Notes: a model not told the origin generated them from the letters alone. 64,000 bases of DNA from Chloroflexota bacterium (GCA_902812345.1 CADDZM010000001.1:1-64000), one strand, 5' to 3'; counted from the first letter of the stretch, positions 34,129-43,603 are shown. Translations and numbers: made by a program.

Positions 34129-35253
34129 TTATTTGACCCGGACGTAATCGTGAGTGCTGAGGTTGATATTTTCTTCCCCATCCTCGGTAACGATGGCGAT
34201 ATCCTCAATCCGCACGCCGAATCGCCCTGGCAGGTAAATGCCCGGTTCGATACTGAAGGCCATGCCCGGTTCCAACGTCAGGCTGTTGCCGCCTACGATA
34301 TACGGTTCTTCATGGACTTCCATTCCAATGCCGTGACCGGTGCGGTGGACGAAATATTGACCGTACCTGCCTTCGGTAATGACCTGGCGGGCGGCAGCAT
34401 CCACTGATTCACAGGAAACACCGGGCCGGGCCTGTTTATGTCCGGCGGCTCGCGCCTGGTTGACCAGGTTATAGACTTTCTCGAAATCGGGGTCGGGTGT
34501 GCCGCCTTCGACCAGGACGGTCCTGGTCATATCGCTGCAATAGCCCTTATAGGCGCCGCCGAAATCCAGGACAACCACATCACCCGGCTCGATAACCCGG
34601 TCGCCGGTATGGTGATGAGGCTGCGCGCCGTTAGGGCCGCTCCCTACAATGCAGAAGAGCATTTTTTCCTGGCCGTACTTCAAAAGCAGGCCGTTAATAT
34701 CGCCCATAAGCTCACGCTCGGTCCGGCCGCTGAATTGCAATTTCACAATGTCCGTGAAGGCTTTATCGGCGATAGCGGCGGCATCCTTGAGCAGTTGCCC
34801 TTCTTCGGCGGACTTGATGATACGCAGCGCCTTCAAAACCTCGCTGGCTCTGGACCACTCTGCATCCGGCAGCACTTTTTGCAACTCCAGCAGGAACATA
34901 CTCCAGAGTTGATTGCCGACCGCCGCTTTGACCGGGCCGGAGGCCGAGCCGACCAGTTGGTGCAGGCGGCCCTGTGGGCCTTCCGCGTCGGTCCAGTCCA
35001 ACAGTTCGAAGAAGCCCGCGTATTTGCTGGTCGCCAGTTTTTCGAGGGCCGGGACAATCATGGCCGGTTCGCCCTTCTGGGCAATGACCATCAGCATCAT
35101 GCGTTCGTTATCCATGCCCGGCGTGCCAATGAGGTATTGCAGGTCCGCGCCCGGCCCTATGAAAAGATAATCTATGCCCTTTTCGGCCATCACCTCTTTG
35201 GCCCGCTGGTAGCGCTCCTGGTAAATGTTAGAATTTGTTACCGTCGCAGACAT
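34129..35253 (-). CDS. pepP: M24 family Xaa-Pro aminopeptidase
   Basis: 374 residues. The creatinase-like N-terminal domain (to about 130) precedes the pita-bread catalytic domain. Metal ligands are visible in VVLDFGGAYKGYCSDMTRT (two Asp), HRTGHGIGMEVHEEP (His) and MAFSIEPGIYL and GVRIEDIAIV (two Glu). Cytoplasmic dinuclear-metal enzyme removing N-terminal residues before proline. AAGGAG is eight bases before the ATG. Forms an operon with rdgB and perhaps with the S41 gene 60 bases upstream. The pepP/pepQ assignment is not resolved. Confidence 0.9.
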   Translation of the reverse strand: MSATVTNSNIYQERYQRAKEVMAEKGIDYLFIGPGADLQYLIGTPGMDNERMMLMVIAQKGEPAMIVPALEKLATSKYAGFFELLDWTDAEGPQGRLHQLVGSASGPVKAAVGNQLWSMFLLELQKVLPDAEWSRASEVLKALRIIKSAEEGQLLKDAAAIADKAFTDIVKLQFSGRTERELMGDINGLLLKYGQEKMLFCIVGSGPNGAQPHHHTGDRVIEPGDVVVLDFGGAYKGYCSDMTRTVLVEGGTPDPDFEKVYNLVNQARAAGHKQARPGVSCESVDAAARQVITEGRYGQYFVHRTGHGIGMEVHEEPYIVGGNSLTLEPGMAFSIEPGIYLPGRFGVRIEDIAIVTEDGEENINLSTHDYVRVK

Positions 35254-35313
35254 TCCGCATCTCCTTTTATAAGTAAGCAGTTATTTCGTTTTTCGTGCTT
35301 TGGGTCGTGCTAT

Positions 35314-36852
35314 TTACTTGGTTAAAGCTTTAATCGCCGCGTCCAGTTGGCTATCATTGCCCTGACTGAGCTGCTGCAAATCCAATCCGTCCGGCTGGTC
35401 CGGCTCAACTCCGGGGATAATGCTTTCCGGCTTTTGCGGGTCTGAAATCGCCCGGTAGAGGGTTATATTGAGCAAGGAATTGTCGTCCAGGCCAATTGGC
35501 GAAGAAGCATTGAGACACCCGGCGGTGGCATCACCCACAAGAGCCCCACGTTTGGCGTGCTGGATGGCGTAAGCCATGATTTCAGCCTCCCCTGAAGTGC
35601 CGCTATCAACCAGCACCGACACCGGCTTGTTGATAGCTTTGATATTTGAAACACTGGGCATGGGGAACGGCCCGTAGATGTGCTGGTTATTCTGGTCCTG
35701 GCGGCTGCCGTTCAGATAAACCAGTTCGTCACCGCTCATAAAATAGCTCAAGACATTCTGGACCAGGGTTATGCTGCCCTGGCTATTGCCCCGCAGGTCC
35801 AGCACATAGCCCGTCACCCCGGCCTTTTCAAAGTCATTTATCCAGGTCATTATGGTATTGGTGAGCGTTCCCGACTGGTTCTGGGTTGCCAGCGGAAACT
35901 GGTTGAACCGGATATAGGCGATATTGCTATTAATGGTAGCCCGCTCCATCGGCGGCACCTGGAAGGTATCGCGGGTGATGTCTATACTCTGGGTCGAGGC
36001 GCTGTTAGCCCGGTGAATGGTCAGGCTAACTTTAGACCCGGCTTGCCGGGTGCCCTGTAAAAGCTGAATGACCTGGTCGCCGGTTTTGCTAGAAAGATCC
36101 TGGCCGTCAATCGCCAGAATCTGGTCGCCCATTTTCAGGCCCGCTTTTTCGGCAGGGCTGCCTGTAATGGCCCGCACTACCAGGTGAACATTACCGTTGG
36201 TGGCGGTCCCACTTTGCAAGTTTATACCGATACCCACTATCGAAGCCTGGCCGGTGCGCTGGGCGAAATAGCTCTGGGCAATTGTAGCCGGGTAATAGGT
36301 GGTCTCGCAGTCCTGAAGCGAACTGGTCGCCCCGGACAGGGCAAAGGTTTCAAGCTGGTCCTCGGTTACTTTACCCTGGTACTTAGCCAGCACCAGCGAG
36401 TAAGCCTGGAGAAAAAGGCTCCAGTTCGCGTCGTCCTTATCGGTGAACTGGGGCAACTGGACTTTAGCCTGGGGATCTATGCCGGATTTTTGCAGCCCGA
36501 CCTCGATTGACCGCAAACCTACTTCATATATATCGGCGCTTGATATTGGCTGGAAATAGTTATCAAGCAAGTCCTGGAAGGCTGTTTTCAACACATCGCC
36601 TTTAGTAACCTGCAAACCGCCGGGGACCGCCGGAAGGCTTGGCCTGGGAGTTGCCGTAGGTGGCTCGGCGAGGGTTGGCCGGGGGGCTTGTGTGGGCGTA
36701 GACGAAGCAGCCACGGTGCTGGTAGGGTCCGGCGGCAGGGTTGGATAACCGTTATAGGTAGTACAACCGGCCAGCATAACCCCCAGCAGGCTCACCGGGA
36801 GCAGCAGAGCTAAACGTTTCAGGGACGAACGGGCGCGGAAGTTTTGGAGCAT
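35314..36852 (-). CDS. S41-family C-terminal-processing-like peptidase, lipoprotein
   Basis: 512 residues. A lipoprotein signal with lipobox LAGC (Cys30) and a Pro/Thr stalk (about 40-75) place it outside the membrane. A PDZ domain (VVRAITGSPAEKAGLKMGDQ) precedes the S41 core with LDLRGNSQGS and the Ser motif VDSGTSGEAEIMAYA. Where CtpA-type enzymes have the catalytic lysine (usually TFGKG), this protein reads DATAGCLNASSP, with no lysine. It therefore either uses a tricorn-like mechanism or is inactive. AAGGTG is seven bases before the ATG. Confidence 0.85.
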   Translation of the reverse strand: MLQNFRARSSLKRLALLLPVSLLGVMLAGCTTYNGYPTLPPDPTSTVAASSTPTQAPRPTLAEPPTATPRPSLPAVPGGLQVTKGDVLKTAFQDLLDNYFQPISSADIYEVGLRSIEVGLQKSGIDPQAKVQLPQFTDKDDANWSLFLQAYSLVLAKYQGKVTEDQLETFALSGATSSLQDCETTYYPATIAQSYFAQRTGQASIVGIGINLQSGTATNGNVHLVVRAITGSPAEKAGLKMGDQILAIDGQDLSSKTGDQVIQLLQGTRQAGSKVSLTIHRANSASTQSIDITRDTFQVPPMERATINSNIAYIRFNQFPLATQNQSGTLTNTIMTWINDFEKAGVTGYVLDLRGNSQGSITLVQNVLSYFMSGDELVYLNGSRQDQNNQHIYGPFPMPSVSNIKAINKPVSVLVDSGTSGEAEIMAYAIQHAKRGALVGDATAGCLNASSPIGLDDNSLLNITLYRAISDPQKPESIIPGVEPDQPDGLDLQQLSQGNDSQLDAAIKALTK

Positions 36853-36894
36853 AGACAGGCACCTTAATTCTCAGGAAAATGACAATTCTTACCT

Positions 36895-36924
36895 ATTATA
36901 CTCTATGGCTTTCGCCGCCTGCAA
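36895..36924 (-). promoter_or_regulatory. Promoter of the S41 peptidase gene
   Basis: Minus strand TTGCAG, 18-base spacer, TATAAT; about 45 bases before the ATG. Confidence 0.65.
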
Positions 36925-36970
36925 CGGCACTCAGAACGCCTCTTAAAACCTTATTCGGTGCGAATAGACC

Positions 36971-37002
36971 CTGTTAAAATCATTCAAGTTCTGTTAAAAT
37001 CA
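36971..37002. promoter_or_regulatory. Two direct repeats in the S41-nuo divergent region
   Basis: CTGTTAAAATCA occurs at 36971-36982 and 36991-37002, a period of exactly 20 bases (two helical turns), as expected for a dimeric activator or repressor. It lies about 120 bases upstream of the nuo -35 and 50 upstream of the S41 -35. The rest of the 395-base region holds the two promoters and nothing else I can name. Confidence 0.5.
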
Positions 37003-37122
37003 AAACGTGTAACAGGAGAAACAAAAACGGTCGTAAGCCGGTCTGGCAAAGGGGTTATAAACCAAAAATGGCAGGTATAACTCTAATAACCCTTTAAGAA
37101 AACGTTCTTCAACTGCTTTCCA

Positions 37123-37151
37123 TTGCGTGTGTAACTGGCCTATGCTATAAT
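37123..37151 (+). promoter_or_regulatory. Promoter of the nuo operon
   Basis: TTGCGT (37123-37128), 17-base spacer, TATAAT (37146-37151), with extended TG. The leader before nuoA is about 90 bases. Confidence 0.7.
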
Positions 37152-37247
37152 TCCAACGCGAGATTGTTCCATAAGTAACGAACTTTTCACACCGGGACAA
37201 TTTGTTGTGACGGAACCGAAGCGAACAAACACTACAAGGTGAACCGT

Positions 37248-37646
37248 ATGATTCCAAATTCTTTACAAGATTTCAATTTGGGCTATATCTCGGTGATTAT
37301 TTTCATGATAGTTGTCGCGGTAGCCGGTTCCACGCTTATTTCGCTGGGTATTCTTATCCGGCCCAAGCGCCCCAGCCCCATGAAGTCTATCCCCTACGAA
37401 AGCGGTGTCCCGCCGGTAGGCCGCGCCAGGGAACGTTACAGCATTCGGTTCTATATTATCGCGATGCTCTTCGTCCTGTTCGACATTGAAGCCCTGTTTC
37501 TATACCCCTGGGCCATCAACTACGATGGGTTTGTCCGCCGGGGAGACGGCGTCTTTATCCTGGTTGAAATGTTGTTATTTATCTTCATGATCCTGTTAGG
37601 CTACGTATATGCCTGGAAAAAAGGAGCCTTAGATTGGGTCTTTTAG
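37248..37646 (+). CDS. nuoA: NADH-quinone oxidoreductase subunit A
   Basis: 132 residues with three transmembrane helices. Family signature MKSIPYESGVPPVGRARERYSIRFY followed by LFDIEALFLYPWA. The ATG at 37248 has AAGGTG seven bases upstream; the GTG at 37239 overlaps that site. First gene of the nuo operon; overlaps nuoB by 13 bases. Confidence 0.95.
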   Translation: MIPNSLQDFNLGYISVIIFMIVVAVAGSTLISLGILIRPKRPSPMKSIPYESGVPPVGRARERYSIRFYIIAMLFVLFDIEALFLYPWAINYDGFVRRGDGVFILVEMLLFIFMILLGYVYAWKKGALDWVF

Positions 37647-38287
37647 AAAATAAATTTAAGGATAGCCTCATCACAACAACGGTTGATTCGCTGTTAAACT
37701 GGGGCCAGGAAAAAGCCATGTACCCGCTGCTATTGGGTACGGCCTGTTGTGGTATTGAAATGATGGCGGTTGGGTACAGCCGCTTTGACTTCCTCGAACG
37801 CTACGGCATGCTCTTCCGTTTCTCACCGCGCCAGTCCGACGTGATGATGGTCGCGGGGACCGTTACCAAGAAAATGGCCCCGGTTATCAAAGCCGTCTAC
37901 GACCAGATGAGCGACCCGAAGTATGTTATCGCGGTCGGTTCCTGCGCAATTAGCGGCAATATTTACAAAAGCTATAGCACTCTGCAAGGGGTAGACCGGA
38001 TAGTCCCGGTAGATGTTTATATCCCGGGCTGCCCGCCCATTCCGGAAGCTTTTGGTTATGGCATTATCGAATTGCAAAAGATAATTGCGGCCCGCCGGGT
38101 TATTCGCAAGCAGGCCGTCACTCCCGAACCAGGGGCGCAGCCTAGAACGAATGTGCACGAAATTCTTCGCCCCGGCCATATCAAATTGCCTACCGCCCAG
38201 GACTATGCCGCGCACCTGGACGATGATATTTCCAATCAGGAGCAGGACGGGTTGTTAGAGTCGGGGTCGGGCCGTCGCCGGGAATAA
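37634..38287 (+). CDS. nuoB: NADH-quinone oxidoreductase subunit B
   Basis: 217 residues. Holds cluster N2, the last electron carrier before quinone, through Cys38/Cys39 (GTACCGIEMM), Cys104 (VGSCAISG) and Cys133 (IPGCPP). Start is TTG with AAGGAG eight bases upstream, inside nuoA. The C-terminal 60 residues (after IIAARRVI) are a poorly conserved hydrophilic tail. Confidence 0.96.
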   Translation: MGLLENKFKDSLITTTVDSLLNWGQEKAMYPLLLGTACCGIEMMAVGYSRFDFLERYGMLFRFSPRQSDVMMVAGTVTKKMAPVIKAVYDQMSDPKYVIAVGSCAISGNIYKSYSTLQGVDRIVPVDVYIPGCPPIPEAFGYGIIELQKIIAARRVIRKQAVTPEPGAQPRTNVHEILRPGHIKLPTAQDYAAHLDDDISNQEQDGLLESGSGRRRE

Positions 38288-38308
38288 TACAGTTTAGAGG
38301 AAATTCAG

Positions 38309-38776
38309 ATGCCGATACAGGAAAGCCTCCAGGTTGTAGTAAAAAAGCTCCAGGATAAGTTTGGCGACTCCATCCTGAGCGTCCAGGAATTCCGCGATGA
38401 GGTAACGGTCCGGTTTAAGCCGCAGGTCTGGTTAGAGGCGCACCGCTTTCTTAAAGAAGACGAGGACTGCGCTTTCAACATGCTCATTGACGAGACTGCC
38501 GCCGACTATCCCTTGCGCCAGGAGCGTTTTGATGTCATTACGCACCTGCTGTCGCTGGGCAAGGCCCACCGTTTGCGGGTGAAGACCCAGACTGCGGAAC
38601 ATATCCCATCTCTCTACCCGGTCTGGAAGACTGCGAACTGGCTGGAACGCGAAGCCTACGACCTCTTCGGGGTTATCTACGACGGGCATCCCGACTTGCG
38701 CCGGATTCTACTTACCGAAGACTGGGAAGGCTTCCCGCTTCGCAAGGATTATCCGATTGAAGGTTACGACATCTAG
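38309..38776 (+). CDS. nuoC: NADH-quinone oxidoreductase subunit C
   Basis: 155 residues, peripheral-arm subunit. Signature [44 protein letters not shown] precedes the ATG. Confidence 0.95.
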   Translation: MPIQESLQVVVKKLQDKFGDSILSVQEFRDEVTVRFKPQVWLEAHRFLKEDEDCAFNMLIDETAADYPLRQERFDVITHLLSLGKAHRLRVKTQTAEHIPSLYPVWKTANWLEREAYDLFGVIYDGHPDLRRILLTEDWEGFPLRKDYPIEGYDI

Positions 38777-38887
38777 GTTTTAAACAACGAACAAAAGTAA
38801 AGGTATCGGAAGACCGGGCCGGTGGTAAAAGTTGACCGGGCGGCCAAAATTAAACACTTAACTGATTTGTGCGGCAGGGAAACAGCA

Positions 38888-40102
38888 ATGTCACAAACAC
38901 CTACTAATGAGCATACCGAGACTCACCGGCAAAGTAGCGAACGCCGGATGCGCCTCAACATGGGGCCGCAACACCCTTCCACTCACGGGGTCTTGCAAAT
39001 AGTCCTTGACCTGGAAGGCGAGGTAGTGATGCGGTGCGACCCGGTCCCCGGCTATTTGCATCGCGGCACCGAAAAGCTGGCCGAGGAACGCTACTATAAC
39101 CAGATTATTCCGCTCACCGACCGCCTCGACTACGTTTCCGCTTTCAATAATAATGTGGCCTTTGTGATGCCGGTCGAAAAGCTGCTCGGCATCGAAATAC
39201 CCGAACGCGCCATGTGGATCCGGGTAATCCTCATGGAGTTACAGCGTATCGCCAGCCATCTTATCTGGTATGGTACGTCGCTTATGGACCTCGGCGCGGT
39301 GACGGCTTTCCTTTACGCTATGCGCGAACGCGAACTAATCCTCGACATTTTTGAAATGGCCTGCGGCGCTCGCCTGACCTACTCCTACTGCCGGGTCGGC
39401 GGTTTGCTGTCGGATGTGCCGCCCGGCTTTGAGGAAAAGGTTGCGGAATTCGTCAAGGCTTTCCCGAAAGCCTGGAAAGAATATACCGACCTCGTTTCCA
39501 AGAACCCTATTTTCATGGACCGCACCATGGGCGTCGGGGTTGTCACACCGGAAGACGCTATAGATATGGGCCTGACCGGGCCGTCCCTGCGCGGTAGCGG
39601 CGTGGACTGGGATATTCGCAAGAACGAGCCGTATTACGGCTACGACCTGCTTGATTTCGCTATCCCCCTCGGCACCAAAGGCGATTGCTATGACCGCTAC
39701 CTGTGCCGCATGGAAGAGATGCTCCAAAGCAACCGGATTGTCGAACAGGCTTTGAAGTTCCTTAAACCGGGACCGGTGAAGGTGGATGACCCGAAAATTG
39801 CCCTGCCTCCTAAAGAACTCTCGATGAGCCAGGCCGAAGCGATGCAGCGGCACTTCTACCAGGTCATTCACGGCTTTAATGTGCCGGTGGGCGAGACTTA
39901 TGGCAAAATTGAAGGCTCTAAAGGTGAACTGGGCTTTTATATTATCAGCGACGGTTCCAGCCACCCCTACCGCATGAAAATTCGCGCTCCCAGCTTCGTG
40001 AACTTGCAGTCTTTACCCTTGATGACCGAAGGCCGGATGGTTTCGGACGTTATTACCTGCATTGGTACGATTGACATCGTGCTCGGCGAAGTAGACCGTT
40101 AG
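38888..40102 (+). CDS. nuoD: NADH-quinone oxidoreductase subunit D
   Basis: 404 residues, quinone-site subunit of the 49-kDa family. LNMGPQHPSTHGVLQI provides the quinone-contacting His; PVPGYLHRGTEKL and the C-terminal DVITCIGTIDIVLGEVDR are invariant. Start at ATG 38888 (AGGGA upstream); the frame is open to a GTG at 38822 but with no homology. Not fused to nuoC. Confidence 0.96.
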   Translation: MSQTPTNEHTETHRQSSERRMRLNMGPQHPSTHGVLQIVLDLEGEVVMRCDPVPGYLHRGTEKLAEERYYNQIIPLTDRLDYVSAFNNNVAFVMPVEKLLGIEIPERAMWIRVILMELQRIASHLIWYGTSLMDLGAVTAFLYAMRERELILDIFEMACGARLTYSYCRVGGLLSDVPPGFEEKVAEFVKAFPKAWKEYTDLVSKNPIFMDRTMGVGVVTPEDAIDMGLTGPSLRGSGVDWDIRKNEPYYGYDLLDFAIPLGTKGDCYDRYLCRMEEMLQSNRIVEQALKFLKPGPVKVDDPKIALPPKELSMSQAEAMQRHFYQVIHGFNVPVGETYGKIEGSKGELGFYIISDGSSHPYRMKIRAPSFVNLQSLPLMTEGRMVSDVITCIGTIDIVLGEVDR

Positions 40103-40116
40103 CCCAAAGGAACCGT

Positions 40117-40171
40117 AGCCCCGGCCCGGTCATTTTGACTGTGACTTCTCTGGGCCAGCCCGGCCGGGGCT
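40117..40171 (+). other. Intercistronic hairpin between nuoD and nuoH
   Basis: AGCCCCGGCC and GGCCGGGGCT are a perfect 10-bp inverted repeat 35 bases apart, with no T-run after. It may stabilise mRNA ends or reduce read-through into the membrane-arm genes. Confidence 0.45.
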
Positions 40172-40207
40172 TCTAATTACTTAAACAGGAAGAGAAGAAT
40201 CAAAGAT

Positions 40208-41320
40208 ATGCTCTCACCTGCTCACTTTTTTGAGATCGGGGCCGCACCGACCGTTGCACCCGACCAGGCGGTAAACCCTCAGACCGACCCTTTTATCTGG
40301 TTTTTGCAGACCTTTATCACGCTCTTTATTATTATGAACGTGGTACTGATTATTATGGCTTACCAGACCTGGGCGGAACGCAAGGTTATGGCCCGCATGC
40401 AGTTGCGCTACGGCCCGAACCAGACCGGCCCGGCCGGTCTCTTGCAGCCGATTGCCGATGCTGTAAAAATGCTCGGTAAAGAATATATTATTCCTCGCGA
40501 CGCTGATAGACCGGTCTTCCTTATGGCCCCAATCATGAGCTTTATCCCCGCGGTAGCGGCTTTCGCCGTGATACCCTGGGGCGACGCTCGTAGCGAAGGC
40601 TTGCTGGGCGGCTGGATTCGCCCGGCTATCGCCAACCTGAACGTCGGTATCCTCTACATGCTGGCGCTTAGTTCGGTCGGCGTTTACGGGATTATTATGG
40701 CCGGCTATTCGAGCGGTAACAAATATTCGATGCTCGGGAGCCTGCGTTCGAGCGGGCAGGTCGTTTCCTACGAACTGACGCTGGGCCTCTCGCTAATGGG
40801 TGTCCTTATCCAGGCCGGTACGCTTAACCTGAACGATATCGTGCGCCAGCAACAGGCTAGCATCTGGTATATCTTTCCGCAGTTCTTCGGGTTTGTGGTC
40901 TTTCTCATAAGCGGTATCGCGGAAACCAACCGCAACCCCTTTGACTTACCGGAAGCCGAGTCCGAACTGGTCGCCGGGTTTCACCTGGAATATAGCGGGA
41001 TGAGTTTTGGCCTCTTTTACCTGGCTGAATACATCAGCATGAACGCCATCGCAGCCCTGGCCGCGATAATGTTCTTTGGCGGGTGGGCGCCACCGTTCGA
41101 CATCGCCCCGTTCAACTGGATACCCGGCCCTATCTGGCTCTTTATAAAGTTTTCTTTCTTCCTGTTTTTATACTACTGGATCAGGTCAACTTTGCCGCGT
41201 TTCCGCTACGACCAGTTAATGGGCCTGGTCTGGAAAATACTTTTCCCGATAGCCCTCGCCAACCTCGTCATAACTGCCGTTGTAAAGCTGGTAGGTATTT
41301 CGATGGGCTGGTGGGTATAG
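40208..41320 (+). CDS. nuoH: NADH-quinone oxidoreductase subunit H
   Basis: 370 residues, eight or so helices; links quinone chamber and membrane arm. Signatures WAERKVMARMQLRYGPNQTG, IAETNRNPFDLPEAESELVAG and EYSGMSFGLFYLAEY. The N-terminus adds about 30 residues before the first helix. Confidence 0.96.
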   Translation: MLSPAHFFEIGAAPTVAPDQAVNPQTDPFIWFLQTFITLFIIMNVVLIIMAYQTWAERKVMARMQLRYGPNQTGPAGLLQPIADAVKMLGKEYIIPRDADRPVFLMAPIMSFIPAVAAFAVIPWGDARSEGLLGGWIRPAIANLNVGILYMLALSSVGVYGIIMAGYSSGNKYSMLGSLRSSGQVVSYELTLGLSLMGVLIQAGTLNLNDIVRQQQASIWYIFPQFFGFVVFLISGIAETNRNPFDLPEAESELVAGFHLEYSGMSFGLFYLAEYISMNAIAALAAIMFFGGWAPPFDIAPFNWIPGPIWLFIKFSFFLFLYYWIRSTLPRFRYDQLMGLVWKILFPIALANLVITAVVKLVGISMGWWV

Positions 41321-41473
41321 CGCCGTTTTGCCGGTGCGTTTTTGTGAATCGTGGGCCTCAGAATTGCGGTAACAAGCGTTAAAAGGCCCGCCGGATAGTA
41401 GCAGACCCGCCAGTGATAAGAGACAGGACACCAATAGAACCATTTCATGCGCAAGCCTGTGAAGGAGTAGAGA

Positions 41474-42364
41474 ATGCTCAGTGGATTAAATGAAATAGGC
41501 CGGGGCATGGGCGTGACCTTGAAGAACTTCTTCAAGAAACCGCTCACCGTCCAGTACCCCAAACATATGCGCAACTTCCATCCCCGCTTCCGGGGCGCGG
41601 TAGGCTTTGTGCGCGACCAGGATACCGGCAAGGAACGCTGCGTCGGCTGCGGGCTTTGCTCGGCGGTGTGTCCGGCCAACTGCCTGACCGTGGTCCCTGG
41701 CGTTGATGAAGTCGGTATCCGCAACGCTAAAATTTACCTGTATGATATGAGCCGGTGCGTCTTTTGCGGGATGTGCGTGGAGGTTTGCCCCGAACTGGCC
41801 CTGGTAATGACTCATGAGTTCGAACTGGCCGTCACCGACCGCAGCGAGTTAGTGCTGGATACTGAGGCCATGTTGAAACTGGCCGACCGCGAACTGGAAC
41901 GGACCGGGCAGGCTATCGAAGAACCAGGCTTCCCGGCTATTACCGATGCCCCGAGCGGTTTCGCCCGCCACGACGAACTCGACCCCCGCATCCAGCGCGG
42001 CAACTTCCAGAGCCACCAGCCTTTGTTCGGTACGGCCCCGCACGGCTACCCGATGCCGTATAGCGATTACCTGAAGAAGGTCGAGACCGGCAAGCCTCTG
42101 GCCCAGGGCAACCTGCCCCCGGTCCTGCGTGAGATTCAAAACCAGTATCTGCCGGAAGACCGACAGATGCCGCTGCCCAAGCCTGCCCTGACCCAGGCCG
42201 CGGAAAAGAAGACCATCCGGACACATCTCCTGACAGGCGCCGCTGACCCGGTACGCGAGCACGACATCAGAGAGGACAATCCGGGGCGGATTTTTGACAC
42301 CGGCAAGCGCGGCTCAAAGGACTCGGAAAAAATGAACCCTAAGCCTAACCAAAACCTGAAATAG
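41474..42364 (+). CDS. nuoI: NADH-quinone oxidoreductase subunit I with long C-terminal extension
   Basis: 296 residues. Two [4Fe-4S] ferredoxin motifs: Cys56/59/62/66 (CVGCGLCSAVC) and Cys95/98/101/105 (CVFCGMCVEVC). Typical NuoI is 160-220 residues; here 150 residues follow the clusters, Pro/Arg/Asp-rich and without recognised domain. GAAGGAGTAGAGA precedes the ATG. The 153 bases between nuoH and nuoI hold nothing I can name. Confidence 0.95.
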   Translation: MLSGLNEIGRGMGVTLKNFFKKPLTVQYPKHMRNFHPRFRGAVGFVRDQDTGKERCVGCGLCSAVCPANCLTVVPGVDEVGIRNAKIYLYDMSRCVFCGMCVEVCPELALVMTHEFELAVTDRSELVLDTEAMLKLADRELERTGQAIEEPGFPAITDAPSGFARHDELDPRIQRGNFQSHQPLFGTAPHGYPMPYSDYLKKVETGKPLAQGNLPPVLREIQNQYLPEDRQMPLPKPALTQAAEKKTIRTHLLTGAADPVREHDIREDNPGRIFDTGKRGSKDSEKMNPKPNQNLK

Positions 42365-42449
42365 GTTGGGAAGGTTTTTAATCTTCAGGTCCGAATGTAC
42401 GAAACGAACTGCTCAGAGCTTAATTTAACTAGAGATTAGGAATTAAAAA

Positions 42450-43238
42450 ATGGTGCTTGAGCAAATAATCTTCATTGGGCTGGCGGTACTGGCAACTTTG
42501 TCGGCCATTGGGATGATTTCCATGAAAGACCCGGTCCACTCGGCCCTGCTGCTGGTCTTTACATTCTTCAACCTGGCCGCAATTTACCTGCTGATGGGCG
42601 CGGAATTTATCGCGGCGGTCCAGGTGCTGGTTTACGCCGGGGCGATTATAGTGCTGTTCCTGTTCGTGATGATGCTTTTACAGGTCCGGCCCGGCCCCAG
42701 CTTTTACAAGCTACGCTTTTTCCAGAGCCGTATCGGGCCGGTTATAGCCCTGGTCTTCCTGGTTGAAGTGCTGCTGGTGACTTTCTCGGCAAGTTTCGCC
42801 CTCAATGGCGGCAAGATTACCGATGGCGCAAACACCCAGGCCGCTCAGATGGCTGCTTCGGTCCGCTACTCCACCGAAGGGGTGGTCCCGACCGCCGATG
42901 CCGCCGGGAATACCGTAGGGGGTAGCGGCATTGGCCTGCACGAAAACGTCACGAGCGGCCACAGCGCCCTGCTAGGCAAAGAACTGTACAGTACTTTCCT
43001 GTATCCTTTTGAAATCGCGTCCTTACTGCTGTTGGTTGCGGCTATCGGGGCGATTGTAATTGCCCGGCGCACTCTTGAACACGATACGGGTGACGAGGAT
43101 ACGCCGACCGAGGTCGCCCGCGGCATCAGCCTGGCCGGTCCAATGCCGGGTAGCCCCCAGGCCGTTGAGATGGAAGAACTCATTAAGAGCACCCGGAACA
43201 CTAAAGACGAGGAACGCCGGGTCATTTTAAAGAAATAA
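42450..43238 (+). CDS. nuoJ: NADH-quinone oxidoreductase subunit J
   Basis: 262 residues, five helices. LMGAEFIAAVQVLVYAGAI carries the pi-bulge helix 3. Between helices 4 and 5 is an insertion of about 55 residues (TDGANTQAAQMAASV...), longer than usual. The C-terminal 60 residues are charged. Confidence 0.93.
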   Translation: MVLEQIIFIGLAVLATLSAIGMISMKDPVHSALLLVFTFFNLAAIYLLMGAEFIAAVQVLVYAGAIIVLFLFVMMLLQVRPGPSFYKLRFFQSRIGPVIALVFLVEVLLVTFSASFALNGGKITDGANTQAAQMAASVRYSTEGVVPTADAAGNTVGGSGIGLHENVTSGHSALLGKELYSTFLYPFEIASLLLLVAAIGAIVIARRTLEHDTGDEDTPTEVARGISLAGPMPGSPQAVEMEELIKSTRNTKDEERRVILKK

Positions 43239-43251
43239 GGCGAGGTTAAAA

Positions 43252-43563
43252 ATGATACCCGTAGCCTGGTATTTAATCCTGAGTGGTGTGCTGTTCTCGA
43301 TTGGCTTAGCCGGTGTGCTAATACGGCGCAACGTGCTGGTTATCTTTATGTGCGTCGAACTCATGATGAACGCCGTAAATATCAGCCTGCTGGCCTTCGC
43401 GCGCTCCTTCAAAAACGGCCTCAACTTCACCGGAGACGCTTTTGTAATCTTCGTAGTTACTGTGGCAGCGTCCGAAGCGGCGGTGGGTCTTGCCATCATC
43501 GTCAGCCTGTCCCGCCAGAGTGACTCGGTGGACGCCGACCAGATAGATTTGCTCAAAGAATAA
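43252..43563 (+). CDS. nuoK: NADH-quinone oxidoreductase subunit K
   Basis: 103 residues, three helices, proton-channel subunit of the MrpC family. The conserved Glu of CVELMMNAVN and the second Glu of VAASEAAVGLAI are present. Starts 13 bases after nuoJ. Confidence 0.95.
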   Translation: MIPVAWYLILSGVLFSIGLAGVLIRRNVLVIFMCVELMMNAVNISLLAFARSFKNGLNFTGDAFVIFVVTVAASEAAVGLAIIVSLSRQSDSVDADQIDLLKE

Positions 43564-43574
43564 AATTTCCCGGG

Positions 43575-43603
43575 GAAGAACCAGGAAACTGAAAAGGTTC
43601 TTC
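43575..43603 (+). other. Intercistronic hairpin between nuoK and nuoL
   Basis: GAAGAACC and GGTTCTTC are an 8-bp inverted repeat. A second, imperfect one (GGCCTGGG/CCCAGGGCC) is at about 43643-43670. No T-run follows either. Confidence 0.35.
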
